Of a stretch of DNA of 64,000 nucleotides, positions 26,724 to 36,500 are shown in pieces. Positions within the stretch are counted from its first letter, which is position 1, and each line of letters begins with the position of its first letter. This DNA is from DASXVU01 sp963732855 (GTDB lineage Archaea; Thermoplasmatota; Thermoplasmata; Methanomassiliicoccales; UBA472): assembly GCA_963732855.1 (NCBI GenBank), contig CAVTBB010000001.1, positions 192,336-256,335 of the forward strand, given 5' to 3'. A model generated the notes under the pieces. It was not told the DNA's origin. It did no database searches and saw only the letters and a program-made list of their open reading frames with translations. A program made the position numbers and the translations under genes.

Positions 26724-27266
26724 CTAATCCATCACCGCTTGCCATACACATTCGCACAGTCCATATGGATGGTCATTGTCGGTTTGGTTCTTGCATTGCC
26801 CGCAGGGTACCGGGATTAGGGATCTGGCGATGGAAATCTCGAATACTCGCCTTCCGGAGAAGCAGTCTGGACAGCCCGAGACCACCTCGACCCGTGAATA
26901 TTTCGTCCGATTCGTGGATGCCTCGTCCAGATGGATGAGTTGATATTGCATGCTCAGCTCCACCATGTCCTTTGGATCCTCCCCCGCATCGTAGGTCATG
27001 AGCGCCATCGTTCTGTACGTTCGTTCCATCAGCCTTTTGTCATTGTTGTGGTGGGCACTGAGGTTGATCTCATAGATCATCCCCCATATCGCCTCGTGCT
27101 CAGGATCCTTGCAGTCGAGAGTGAGCCTTAACTCCTCTAATTTACTAAGGTACTGATCCTCGGTAATTCCATATTCTTCAAGGTATTTTCTCCAAATTCC
27201 CAGCCTGGTCCCTACCGGTAATATGCTTCCCCACAGGCGGCGTTTGGTATCGGACAAAGAAGACAA
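26724..27266 (-). CDS. hypothetical protein with C-terminal cysteine cluster
   Basis: The 180-codon frame gives a mostly helical, charged N-terminal half (EEYGITEDQYLSKLEELR) and a C-terminal region with CPDC, CGQC and CEC pairs that could bind zinc. No family is recognised. The only in-frame start near the 5' end is TTG at 27266, without a clear ribosome-binding site, so the true N-terminus may differ or be lost. It follows a decayed gene on the other strand, so this gene may itself be under weak selection. Confidence 0.5.
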   Translation of the reverse strand: MSSLSDTKRRLWGSILPVGTRLGIWRKYLEEYGITEDQYLSKLEELRLTLDCKDPEHEAIWGMIYEINLSAHHNNDKRLMERTYRTMALMTYDAGEDPKDMVELSMQYQLIHLDEASTNRTKYSRVEVVSGCPDCFSGRRVFEISIARSLIPVPCGQCKNQTDNDHPYGLCECVWQAVMD

Positions 27267-27628
27267 CAGGATGTGATAGAGGCATTCCGTATAAGGTAAC
27301 TAGGTGACCCTGTGGCGAGTCTTCCGATTTATCTCGCTATATAATCATTTTGCTGGAGCGATTGAACATGGGTTCTGGTCCGGTTGCACGAGATCGTTCC
27401 GGATCTCTGGGTATCGATCATTTTTCCGATCCGCCCGGATATTTCGAGGTGAAGGCATTTCTGGCAGAGATATGATGAACCTGGTCGAGGTATGATATTC
27501 GCGACAGCGATTGGTGCCTCAGTATACAATAATTCAGCCCGGATCCCTATCCATCCTCAATAATTTAAGATGGAGAAAAGGGATTAAATAATGCCCGTCG
27601 TGTAACACAGGCCTAGAAGGGATAGCAC
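27267..27628. other. intergenic region with promoter of the next gene
   Basis: No gene is visible. ATTAAATAAT at 27583-27592 is a good TATA box for the gene at 27629, giving a leader of about 20 bases that contains the AAGGGA ribosome-binding site. The rest shows no structure I can support. Confidence 0.45.
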
Positions 27629-28354
27629 ATGGGAGTTAGCATAGCAATTTGCGAGTTGGACACTGATGCGTCGGCATGTAAGAACGCCAAGACCTCGATC
27701 CTGAAGGTCAATCTGAAGGACGTGACCGGGTTCGAGTCCTGCGCTGAGTTTGATCTGCTCGTCCCTATGGACACGGTGAAGTCGGCCTTTGCCACAGATT
27801 TTGAGGGGTTCGCCAAGCGCAACCGGGTGGATGCCGAGGCGGAGAACATTTACCTGGACAAGGTAAAGAATGATGCGGATAGACAGAAGTTGACCCCGCT
27901 GGCCAAGAAGCAGTACACCGGCTGGATAGCGGTTGACAATGCTTCCGTCGAAACGCGGAAAAAGCTTCTCGACCTAGCCGATCCGGATAATCGACTGACC
28001 AAGTGGGACATGCTCTCCTTCGACGAGATGGGGGAGGCATGCAAGAAGTGCGAGGTATCCTGGGATGAGGGAAGGGGCTGCATCGGGACCTTCGGACCGG
28101 ATAACTCCGCCCTACCAGAGATCGCCGCGAAGTATGGCTGCACCATTATCGCCAGCGTTCCTAACGCTGTCAAGAACAAGACCATGTTCAACAAGGAAGA
28201 TGCCGTCCGGATGCTGGAAGAGGTCAAGGTCATGCGCGAGAAGCTGCCACTCGAGAGTAAGATGATGGTACGTCGCTACTCTGGCGTATTGGACAGGCTT
28301 GAGAAGGTAGCTAACATAAGCATCAAGTACGGGTCAAAATTCTACTTCCTGTGA
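27629..28354 (+). CDS. conserved-looking hypothetical protein, 241 residues
   Basis: The ATG has a well-placed AAGGGA and a TATA box upstream, so expression is well supported. The soluble alpha-beta protein begins MGVSIAICELDTDASACK and has a central cysteine region (EACKKCEVSWDEGRGCIG) followed by AAKYGCTIIASVP. Four spaced cysteines could hold a metal or form a redox site. No signal peptide or membrane segment is present, and I do not recognise the family. It is followed eleven bases later by a PadR-type regulator gene, probably co-transcribed, so the regulator may respond to a state linked to this protein. Confidence 0.7.
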   Translation: MGVSIAICELDTDASACKNAKTSILKVNLKDVTGFESCAEFDLLVPMDTVKSAFATDFEGFAKRNRVDAEAENIYLDKVKNDADRQKLTPLAKKQYTGWIAVDNASVETRKKLLDLADPDNRLTKWDMLSFDEMGEACKKCEVSWDEGRGCIGTFGPDNSALPEIAAKYGCTIIASVPNAVKNKTMFNKEDAVRMLEEVKVMREKLPLESKMMVRRYSGVLDRLEKVANISIKYGSKFYFL

Positions 28355-28364
28355 ACTGATCACC

Positions 28365-28778
28365 ATGGAAAATAGAACGATGCCAGAGGGACCGACGATC
28401 TTTCCGGAAATTCCGGAGGCGGCTCACCTAAAGAAGGACTTTCACAAGTATGGATTCAAGACCGGGTTCCTCAAGCTCGCCATCCTCAGGCTGGTGGCGG
28501 AGCGGCCCATCCACGGCTATGCTCTCATAAAGGAAATTGAAAGGATCACCTCGGAGGACTGGAGGCCGTCCCCGGGGTCCATTTACCCGGCATTGCAGGC
28601 ACTGGTCAAACACGGATTGATCACTTCCACCGAAGCTGGAAGGAGAAGGATCTACGATATAACGCCTGCAGGGCGAATCGTGCTCGAAGCGGCGATCAAG
28701 CACGCTAATATCGTACTGGAGCACATCACCGTCTTGCTGAACTACAGGCCACCGGAAAAATTGGAAACAGAGGAATGA
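28365..28778 (+). CDS. PadR family transcriptional regulator
   Basis: This 137-residue protein has the PadR winged helix: LKLAILRLVAERPIHGYALI, then WRPSPGSIYPALQALVKHGLI and GRRRIYDITPAGR for the wing. A short C-terminal helix serves dimer formation. PadR proteins repress genes for detoxification or membrane export, often neighbours; here the co-directional neighbour is the 241-residue hypothetical. The start ATG at 28365 lies 11 bases after that gene. A second ATG six codons on is possible. Confidence 0.88.
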   Translation: MENRTMPEGPTIFPEIPEAAHLKKDFHKYGFKTGFLKLAILRLVAERPIHGYALIKEIERITSEDWRPSPGSIYPALQALVKHGLITSTEAGRRRIYDITPAGRIVLEAAIKHANIVLEHITVLLNYRPPEKLETEE

Positions 28779-28779
28779 A

Positions 28780-28968
28780 TCAAGGACATATGCGTCCCTG
28801 ACCTTCTGCTTCGAGCTTCACCAAGGACACGTCCTTGACAACGATCACCGGGTCGCTCATGCGAATCCTAACGTTCTGCTTTCGTATCGCGATCTCGATC
28901 CTTGCCATCCGGAAGTTCAATTCCTCAACACCCATACACATCCTGTCCAACGAAGTCTCAAGGTCCAT
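28780..28968 (-). CDS. small hypothetical protein, 62 residues
   Basis: A GGAGAGATGA ribosome-binding stretch precedes the ATG at 28968, and the stop falls two bases from the end of the convergent padR gene, which argues for a real gene. The product has a short helical start (MDLETSLDRMCMGVEELNF) and an alternating hydrophobic-polar strand region. No motif or family is recognised. Confidence 0.5.
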   Translation of the reverse strand: MDLETSLDRMCMGVEELNFRMARIEIAIRKQNVRIRMSDPVIVVKDVSLVKLEAEGQGRICP

Positions 28969-29047
28969 ATGTCATCTCTCCATACCATTTGATGTATGTG
29001 TGGACTGTGGTGGGGATAGTTCCAGTTCTCTGCTACAATGATGTTAA

Positions 29048-29827
29048 CTAATCTCTGCCGCAGACCGAACAATTAGGGTTTCGTCCCACCTCAACTGTCT
29101 CCCAGTAATTGCTGGATAGATCGCCGACGAGCATCTTTCCGGCCAGGAGTACTCCCAGTCCTGTGATCAATTTGACCGCTTCAGCAGCCTCCATGCAGCC
29201 GAAAACCCCAGCTGTGAACCCTATGATCGGGATGATCGTTTCCCTTTTTATTAGTGAATTGGGGAATAGGCAATCGAGGCATGGAGTCTTGCCTGGAATG
29301 ACTACGGTAATCTGTCCGGAATAGCTCTCGACCGCGGCATGAACGAACGGGACTCCCTCATTCACACAATGTTGGTTAAGCATTTTTCTGGCATCAAAAT
29401 TGTCCAGGCAATCGACGATAACGGCGCTGTCCTCGACGACTTTACAAAGGTCATCGACACCGATCTTCGCGACCTTAGGAACGATCTCGATATCGGAGTT
29501 CATCTCGCGTAGCTTGTTTGCCGCCGAGACCGCCTTCTTTGTACCGTTTGCGACATCACTCTCCCAATGCAGCAGCTGCCTGTTGAGGTTAGAGAGGTCA
29601 GGGGATTGGAAATCGACCAGGATCACCTTTCCAACGCCAGCCCCGGCGAGATACATGGATGCCGGAGATCCCAGGCCGCCAACCCCCATGACCGTGACGG
29701 TCGAGTTCTTCAGCAGATCTTGGGCCTCCGCCCCGAAATCGTGGATGGCCATCTGCCTGAGGTATCTGGTCCTGTCACGGTCGCTCAGAATCTGGCTTCT
29801 GCTGTTCATGTGGCTTCGGAACATCAT
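29048..29827 (-). CDS. ThiF/MoeB/HesA family E1-like adenylyltransferase
   Basis: The protein has the nucleotide-binding GxGGLGS loop (VTVMGVGGLGSPASMYL), LVDFQSPDLSNLNRQLL with the catalytic Asn-x-x-Arg-Gln, VDCLDNFDARKMLN, a CxxC zinc pair (CLDC and CSVC near the end), and FTAGVFGCMEAAEAVKL. Such enzymes adenylate the C-terminal Gly-Gly of ubiquitin-like sulfur carriers (MoaD, ThiS, SAMPs). No such partner is adjacent. ATG at 29827 is the first start; the ATG six codons later (29809) gives a more usual N-terminus. It appears to be monocistronic. Confidence 0.88.
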   Translation of the reverse strand: MMFRSHMNSRSQILSDRDRTRYLRQMAIHDFGAEAQDLLKNSTVTVMGVGGLGSPASMYLAGAGVGKVILVDFQSPDLSNLNRQLLHWESDVANGTKKAVSAANKLREMNSDIEIVPKVAKIGVDDLCKVVEDSAVIVDCLDNFDARKMLNQHCVNEGVPFVHAAVESYSGQITVVIPGKTPCLDCLFPNSLIKRETIIPIIGFTAGVFGCMEAAEAVKLITGLGVLLAGKMLVGDLSSNYWETVEVGRNPNCSVCGRD

Positions 29828-30578
29828 TTCGGTTTTTGTTGATAATACTATGGCATTTTCTATTCAACAATTGTTAATCTCAATTATTTAAGTCGTAATT
29901 GAAGACGCCAATATTCAAATCAAATATTTCGATATCTTATGTATCGAAATCTGGCCGTAATCTTGGTCGCTCCGTCTTGATATTCGGCGTGACTATCGGG
30001 ACTTTGACTTATGCCGTGTCGATAAGCAGAATAAGAATGTCGGTATGTCGACTGCCACCTGATGGGGAAAAATAAACTCGACAAAGGTCAAGCCTGTTTC
30101 TGGGGAAGCCCCTATAACCTGAAGTGCCATGAAAAGACAACCATAGCGAGGTCGACAAGCAGTGTCTAGAGAGTTCAGACAGCCCATTCTCAGGGACGCA
30201 GTACCTAACCGAATGGATCTGATAGAATGTCAACGAACCTAGCTCAATAGGACGACGAGGATGAGTATGTTTGATGTCGGACCTGAGCGTTGATCTGATG
30301 TTGAGTCCCAATGGTTGAAAAGACCTTCTCGATGCCCGTTCCTTATTGTCTAAGTTGCCAGGTAATTCTATAATGAATTGCCAAGAAGTTACATGGAGCC
30401 CTCCCGGTTCGCGGTATTGTCAAAGCAATACCATTCTGAGATGATATGTCGAGCTTCATGATTGAATGTTACTGGAGAAATCAGGAGAACGGCGGTTGCG
30501 GATCTTTCAAGAATCTTATGAAAAAAAGAAAAAAAAGAAGGAAAAAATGTTGCTGGAGGGGTTCTCCTTCTATTAGAC
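29828..30578. other. 750-base gap, no recognisable gene
   Basis: The stretch holds the upstream region of the E1-like gene and the terminator of the Ig-repeat gene. A 100-codon minus-strand frame at 30009-30311 has unusual composition and no motif, and I do not accept it. Nothing else is supported; degenerate mobile DNA cannot be excluded. Confidence 0.35.
30520..30548 (-). terminator. T-rich archaeal terminator of the Ig-repeat gene
   Basis: Read on the minus strand this is a nearly unbroken run of T with a few C, starting 30 bases after the stop of the 740-residue gene. Oligo-T tracts are the usual intrinsic terminators of archaea. Confidence 0.6.
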
Positions 30579-32801
30579 CTAGCACGTGACGTTCAACTGC
30601 TCATCGATCGGACCGCTCTCCGAACTGGCGAAGAGGTCATCGCCCAGGTATACAGCCCGGAAGAAGTACACGCCCGTAGTCGTGGGCTGGTACCATTCCG
30701 AGAGAGCCGTTCCGTTCTCAAGGGTTGCAGTGTCGTACGTTACAAACACTCCTCCATTGAAACTGACCTGGAACAGGATCGTTCCGCTAGGTGCAGTGGA
30801 TCCGTCTCCTAGTCCAGCCACCGTCGCGTTGTCGGTGACGGATTGGCAAGGCCGGATGACCACAACGCCTAGTTCAGTGGTGGTTACCGTCGATGTTAGC
30901 TCGACGTCCATAGGCTCGGAGTTCTCCGGGCTGGTCGAGGTTTCATAGTTCGAGTCACCACTGTAGACCGCCTGGAACTCATAGTGGCCTACTGCCGCCG
31001 GTTGGTAATCTATCGAGGTGGCAGATCCGCCGACCAGACTCTGTATATCGTAGGACACGAACGGTCCGTAATTATAGCTGACCTGGAAGTCGACCGAGCC
31101 GGTCATCTCCGGCATGTTGACACCATCGGACACCACCGCTGCGTAGTCAAAGACCGTTTGCCCGTAGGCTATGGTCCCCGCGCTTAGCAAGGTGATCGTG
31201 ATGGTCGGTGCTCTTGCGACATCGAGAGGCTCGGAGTTCTCCGGGCTGGTCGAGGTTTCATAGTTCGAGTCACCACTGTAGACCGCCTGGAACTCATAGT
31301 GGCCTACTGCCGCCGGTTGGTAATCTATCGAGGTGGCAGATCCGCCGACCAGACTCTGTATATCGTAGGACACGAACGGTCCGTAATTATAGCTGACCTG
31401 GAAGTCGACCGAGCCGGTCAGAGCGGGGAAGTCACCCACAGGACCAGTGACAGTTGCCTCATCGTAGATGGACTGGCCTAGGAGGATGTTGACCTCGCTC
31501 AGCACGGTTGCGGTCATAGTCTCAGATAGCTCTGCAACTAGTGCCGGCCTGACGTTCAGTGGCTCGGAATCGAACGCGCTGGTCGATGCCTGATAGTTGA
31601 CGTCTCCGCTATAGATCGCTTGGAAGTAGTAGCTTCCTTCTGCGGTCGGCATCATGAACTCCGAGGTAACTGTGCCGCCTACCAGAGGCATGATCGAGTA
31701 CGTGGTCCAGCCTCCGTCATTGAAGCTGTACTGGAACGTCACGGTTCCGATAGGTGCCGGGAATTCGCCTCCGAGACCAACCACTGTTGCGTTGTCAGTT
31801 ACCGACTGACCTAGGTCTATTGCTGATACACCAAGATCTGTCGATATCTCAGACGTTGCCGGGGCCACGTTCAAAGGCTCGGAGCTATCGCCGCTCATCG
31901 AACTTATATAGTTGCTGTCGCCGCTGTAGACAGCCCGGAAGAGATAGTCTCCGGCCTCCGTAGGCACATACCATCCTGAGACCGCTGATCCGTCAACAAG
32001 GACTATCCCCGCGCTGTATGTAATCCAGCTGGGCTCGCCCGCCATCTTAACTTGGAAGTCTACTGAGCCGGTCGGGACGATACCAAGCCCGGTCACCGTT
32101 GCATTGTCAGTTACAGATCTGCCCAGTGTCAATGCAATCGCGCCCAATTCAGTGCAGGGGTACGATGATCCCTTATCAACACACAACGGCTCATCGCAGA
32201 ATCCGCTCTGGGAGGGCTTGTAGTTGCTGTCGCCTGAGTATACTGCCCGGAAGTAATAGCTACCAGGTTCTGATGGCGTGTACCAACTCGAGATCGCAAA
32301 GCCGTCCACCAGTGGCACATCATTGCTATAGGTGACCCAGTTGCCGTTTCCGGTCATCACCTGGAAATCAATGCAGCCCGTAGGCGCTGCGGCTCCGATC
32401 GAGCCTATGACCGTCGCATTGTCCGTGACGGATTGGCCATATGTGATCGAGCTTACACCAAGAATCGTGGTAGTGCGTGAGGTGTCGCGTTCATCGGCTA
32501 TGCAACCGCAGCTGTATGATGCCCGATAATTATACTTTCCAGACAAGAAAACCTGTGGTGAGTTGCCACCATAGAAGACTAAATTTAGCAACTCTATATC
32601 GTTCGAATTCCCAGAACAAGCTAGGTTCGACGAGCTTTCCCCTGCGTCCGAGGGATTCTTCGTTGGTGCAGTTGAGGCGTCAACTGATGCTACCGAAGAT
32701 GAACCTTTGGATGCCAATTGTAACCCTATGCCGACTGATGAAACGCACAGGACCAGTACTACGAGTAGTGTTGTGAGCTTCAACGCTCCAGATCTATCCA
32801 T
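30579..32801 (-). CDS. secreted Ig-like repeat protein (740 residues)
   Basis: A signal sequence (MDRSGALKLTTLLVVLVLCV, then a Ser-rich stretch) is followed by six tandem domains of about 100 residues. Each carries a SVTDNATV-type strand, a GSVDFQV-type strand and a closing FRAVYSGDSNY-type strand. This is the bacterial/archaeal Ig-like fold often found on adhesins. No membrane anchor or sortase signal is visible at the C-terminus (ends NVTC), though single cysteines could crosslink. GGGGAGGAGGGG directly precedes the ATG, an exceptionally strong ribosome-binding site. Two of the domains share a 194-base identical DNA stretch. Role: probable surface or secreted adhesion protein. Confidence 0.85.
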   Translation of the reverse strand: MDRSGALKLTTLLVVLVLCVSSVGIGLQLASKGSSSVASVDASTAPTKNPSDAGESSSNLACSGNSNDIELLNLVFYGGNSPQVFLSGKYNYRASYSCGCIADERDTSRTTTILGVSSITYGQSVTDNATVIGSIGAAAPTGCIDFQVMTGNGNWVTYSNDVPLVDGFAISSWYTPSEPGSYYFRAVYSGDSNYKPSQSGFCDEPLCVDKGSSYPCTELGAIALTLGRSVTDNATVTGLGIVPTGSVDFQVKMAGEPSWITYSAGIVLVDGSAVSGWYVPTEAGDYLFRAVYSGDSNYISSMSGDSSEPLNVAPATSEISTDLGVSAIDLGQSVTDNATVVGLGGEFPAPIGTVTFQYSFNDGGWTTYSIMPLVGGTVTSEFMMPTAEGSYYFQAIYSGDVNYQASTSAFDSEPLNVRPALVAELSETMTATVLSEVNILLGQSIYDEATVTGPVGDFPALTGSVDFQVSYNYGPFVSYDIQSLVGGSATSIDYQPAAVGHYEFQAVYSGDSNYETSTSPENSEPLDVARAPTITITLLSAGTIAYGQTVFDYAAVVSDGVNMPEMTGSVDFQVSYNYGPFVSYDIQSLVGGSATSIDYQPAAVGHYEFQAVYSGDSNYETSTSPENSEPMDVELTSTVTTTELGVVVIRPCQSVTDNATVAGLGDGSTAPSGTILFQVSFNGGVFVTYDTATLENGTALSEWYQPTTTGVYFFRAVYLGDDLFASSESGPIDEQLNVTC
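30912..31105 (-). repeat. 194-bp perfect direct repeat, copy 1
   Basis: Identical base for base to 31227-31420, offset 315 bases (105 codons, in frame), inside the Ig-repeat gene. The remaining domains of the protein are much more diverged at DNA level. Confidence 0.9.
31227..31420 (-). repeat. 194-bp perfect direct repeat, copy 2
   Basis: Second copy of the identical stretch at 30912-31105. It encodes the end of one Ig-like domain, from the DFQVSYNYGPF strand to the SGDSNYETSTSP region. Confidence 0.9.
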
Positions 32802-33520
32802 GTTACCCCTCCTCCCCTCAGCATCAAAGATGGCCCTTCATTATCTTTTAACGGCCACTCTGAGCTATTATCACTGCTAAACAATTGAGGAAAAAGATAT
32901 ATATAGTTTAGTGAAACCGTATTTTTAATTGTTTCAATTATTTCTGGATTAATAATAATTTATAGAATAATAACTGGTATATGTATTATAAAATATTTGA
33001 TTTGATATTATTCATATTAGTAACTTGAGTGGAATATTCTAATATTTTTAACTGGATTAAATACACAACACGGAATTGTAGTAATTTATTTTAGACTTTT
33101 TTAAGATGGTTCGAGTGAAATATGGCATATCATTCAATAGCCAGTATAACCATATTTCTTTTGAAATAGAAAATTTCAAAAACAAGATTCGATTTTTATA
33201 TATAATCATTATGTGAAATAATGAGAGAAGTCGGCTTTTTTACATCTATTGGAGAAATTTTCGAATTTGATATTGAAAAATATTTTCGGAACATTCTGCA
33301 TTCCAATGCTTCCGCTTGGAATTATCTCACAGTCGTAATTGAAAGCTTAATTTTCATTGAACTTTCCAATATTCTGTGACGAAGCAGAAAAAAGTTAAAA
33401 GAAAAATCGATCCGTTTGGACTGAATCCACCTCTTCTTGATAATCACAAAGCAAATCCATAGGGATACTTCAGGTGAAGGAACGCCAATCTAACCCGAGG
33501 TTCTCCACTGACGCTTGTCA
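32802..33520. other. very A/T-rich intergenic region
   Basis: About 700 bases with base composition far more A/T-rich than the surrounding genes. On the minus strand a TATATATAG element at about 32896-32907 may drive the Ig-repeat gene with a long leader. A-rich tracts at 33388-33408 (T-rich on the minus strand) may terminate the protease gene upstream. No ORF with coding character is visible. Confidence 0.45.
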
Positions 33521-36500
33521 CTATTTCCTGGAGACCAGGAATGCCACGACCCCGAGGCAAGCCCCCATGAACAACGATATCCAGATCAGTATTGGAATAT
33601 TCTCCTGAAGCGTTGGCTGCCCGATGCTCATGGCAACTATCTGTCCGGCTCTTACGTCAATAAGGCTGTAGACATATTGGTCTTCGGTCTCGGTTAAAAT
33701 GTAATGACCCATTTGGCCATCGATAGAGAAGCCTATCAGGTTCGGATCGCCGATCGAGTCCTTGGGAAGAGATATGTTAGCGGTTCCAGTCTGTTCGAGC
33801 GTGAAGGTTATCGTATTGTCGGTGCTAGTCAATGATGATTCTATCATTGTCGAGTTGGTCGTTATGCTTGCCATGTTTCCGCTCTTTAACAATAGGGAGC
33901 CCACGGTGCGATCGATGGTTATCGGAACATGTGTGCCATCATCAGCGAGGACCGCCCTGAGCTTAATGATGCCTGAGCAGCTGGAGACCAGAGCCGAGTA
34001 TTTTCCCGAGCCGGGGGTAGTAAGCTGCACCACCTTTGTCCAGGTCCCGGCCAGGCCAGTGCTCTTATAGATGGTCACTTTCTGGTCGCCGACGCCGTGG
34101 CCAGACATGTCCGTGACGCTGCCTGAGATGGCAATGTTCTGTGAGAAGGGCACGATCTGAAGTTTAAGCCCGACGGTGCGCCAAGAGTGTACCGTCACCG
34201 GGTCGGTCGAGGTGGAGCCCACTGCGTTGTCAGCAGTAACTTTGTAGGTGTAGTTACGACCAGGGATCAGGGATGTGTCGATGTATCTGATAATGGTCGG
34301 ATCGAATGTGAACGAAATGAGCTCCCCACTTTCAGACTCGGTCCGGACGATGGTGAAACGGAGCAATGGGGTCCCGTGGCTAGCTGGGATCGTCCAGCTC
34401 AATGAAACGTTCGTGTTCCCAGTAGTTGCGGTCAGGCTGAAGGCCGAGGGAGCAGAGAAAGCCACTATACTGGCCGAAGGAGCGGACATGGGACCTTCCC
34501 CGAGGGCGTTGATCGCGGAAACGCTGTATCGGTATGATACCCCGTCCAATGCGGACAGGTCCCGGTAAGATACCGCTGAGTCACCGGTCAGTGTGCCCAA
34601 TAGGGTCCACTCGACACCTGCGGAGCGGTAGACCTTCTGTCCAGTAAGGCCGATACCTCCGCTGGAACTGGACATGGTCCAGGAGATCAGGATGGAGGAT
34701 GTGTTCGAGCTGACAGTGACCGCCGATGGCGCATCTGGCAGCACTGCGGCGACCGCGTGCGAAGGGGCAGCGTCCGGACTGACACCGATGGCGTTGATAA
34801 CCGTCAGGGTGTAGTGGTAAAGGGTCCCAGGGACCGCCGATCTGTCCGAATATGACCTATTCGTAGAGCTGAGGTTGGCGAGCAATATGCTGGAGCCAGT
34901 GGTGGAACGCCACACCTGGTAGGTGAGGTCGCTCAGACCACCATTGGATGCTGGGGGCTCCCATGAAATTGAGATATAACCGTTCCCCACGCTTGTTCGC
35001 AAGGCCACGGGGGGGCTCGGGATGGAACCTATGAGGCATGCCGCCGACATGCTCACCGGACCCTCTCCCTCAGCATTGCTGGCCGAGACAGAGAACCAGT
35101 ACCTGACACCGTTGGTCAGACCGCTGAGGATCGTGTTCGTGGCGCTCGGACCTATCTCGACCAAGATGGACGGCACACTGCCTGAGATCCACGAACGGAT
35201 GGTGTAGCCGGTTATCGCAGCGCCGTTCTGTACCGGTGAAGACCAGCTTAGGGCGGCAGCCCCCATCGAAGCGACGACCACCAGGTCGACCGGGGCCCCA
35301 GGGATGAGAGCATAACCGACCTGTAATTCGAAAGATGGGTCGCCAACCCCTTCATTGTTCTCTGCCGACACCGTATAGTAGTATGTCTGGCCCTGAGTGA
35401 CCAAGGAATCGTTGAATGCCAGCACGTTTCCGAGGTGAGCGATGATCGGGCCGGGACCGGGGACTAGGGAACGGTATACGCAGTATCCCGAAATGGCCGA
35501 GGAGCCAGAGGACGCCGGGGCGGACCAGCTCAACCGGATATGGTCGGAAACGATCGTCGGAGTGATCAACCTGGGCGCCGAAGGCAGGCCGGAGATAAAG
35601 ACCGGCCCGGAGAGCGCGGGGCTGGAAGTGCCGATCGAGCTGTTCGCCGTAACGAAGTAATGATAGGTCGATCCGACGACCACTGTCGCATCGTGATATA
35701 CGTTCCCGATCATTGACTGGACAAGCAAAGTGGCCGAGGCAAAGTTCGTAGAGTCACCGCGATAGACAGCGTATCCGGTCACTGGCCTTCCACCATTGTC
35801 GGGCGAGGACCAGGCCAGGTCCGCAGACCCGCTGGAGAACGATACGCTTATGATGACCGGTGCGGAAGGGACCTTTGCCGGTGAATCGTGGACCTCGGCG
35901 CATTGGGGGCCTTCGCCCATGGCGTTCATGGCCGAGACCCGGTAGTAGTAGGGATTGCCGTTGACCAGGCCAGCATCGGTATAGGTAGTTCCCGTGACAG
36001 TGGCGGCGTATGTTTCACCACCGGACGTCCCGGATCGATAGATCTTGTAGGCCGTGATCGGCGAGTAACCGTTGCTGGTGGGATCGGACCAGGTAAGAAC
36101 CACGGACCGGTCCGAGAACTGGCTGGTGAGTGAGCTTGGCGTGCCTGGAAGTCCTTTTATGAGCGCAGAGGCGGCGCCACTGGTCACAGAATCGCCCACT
36201 ATGTTGACGGCCTTGATCGAGTAGTAATAGGTCTTGCCTACGGTGATCAGGGTGTCATCATACGAAGCCGGTGTCACGGTGGCTATCTGGACATGCGTTG
36301 AAGCATCGGAAACCGTTCCCCTATGCACCTTGTAGGATATGATCGGACTTCCACCGTTCGAGGCCGGGGTGGTCCATGTCAAAATTACGTGCCCGAGGGT
36401 TGTGACGACCGTAGGGGTGGGGGGAGCGTCGGGGACGTGAACGATCTGGCTGGATGCTTCATTGCTCGACACGGACTTACCGGCCGAGTTGCTTGCCTTG

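Noticed and set aside
30009..30311. 100-codon minus-strand ORF in the gap before the Ig-repeat gene
   Set aside because: No ribosome site, promoter or motif, and residue composition does not look like a real protein.
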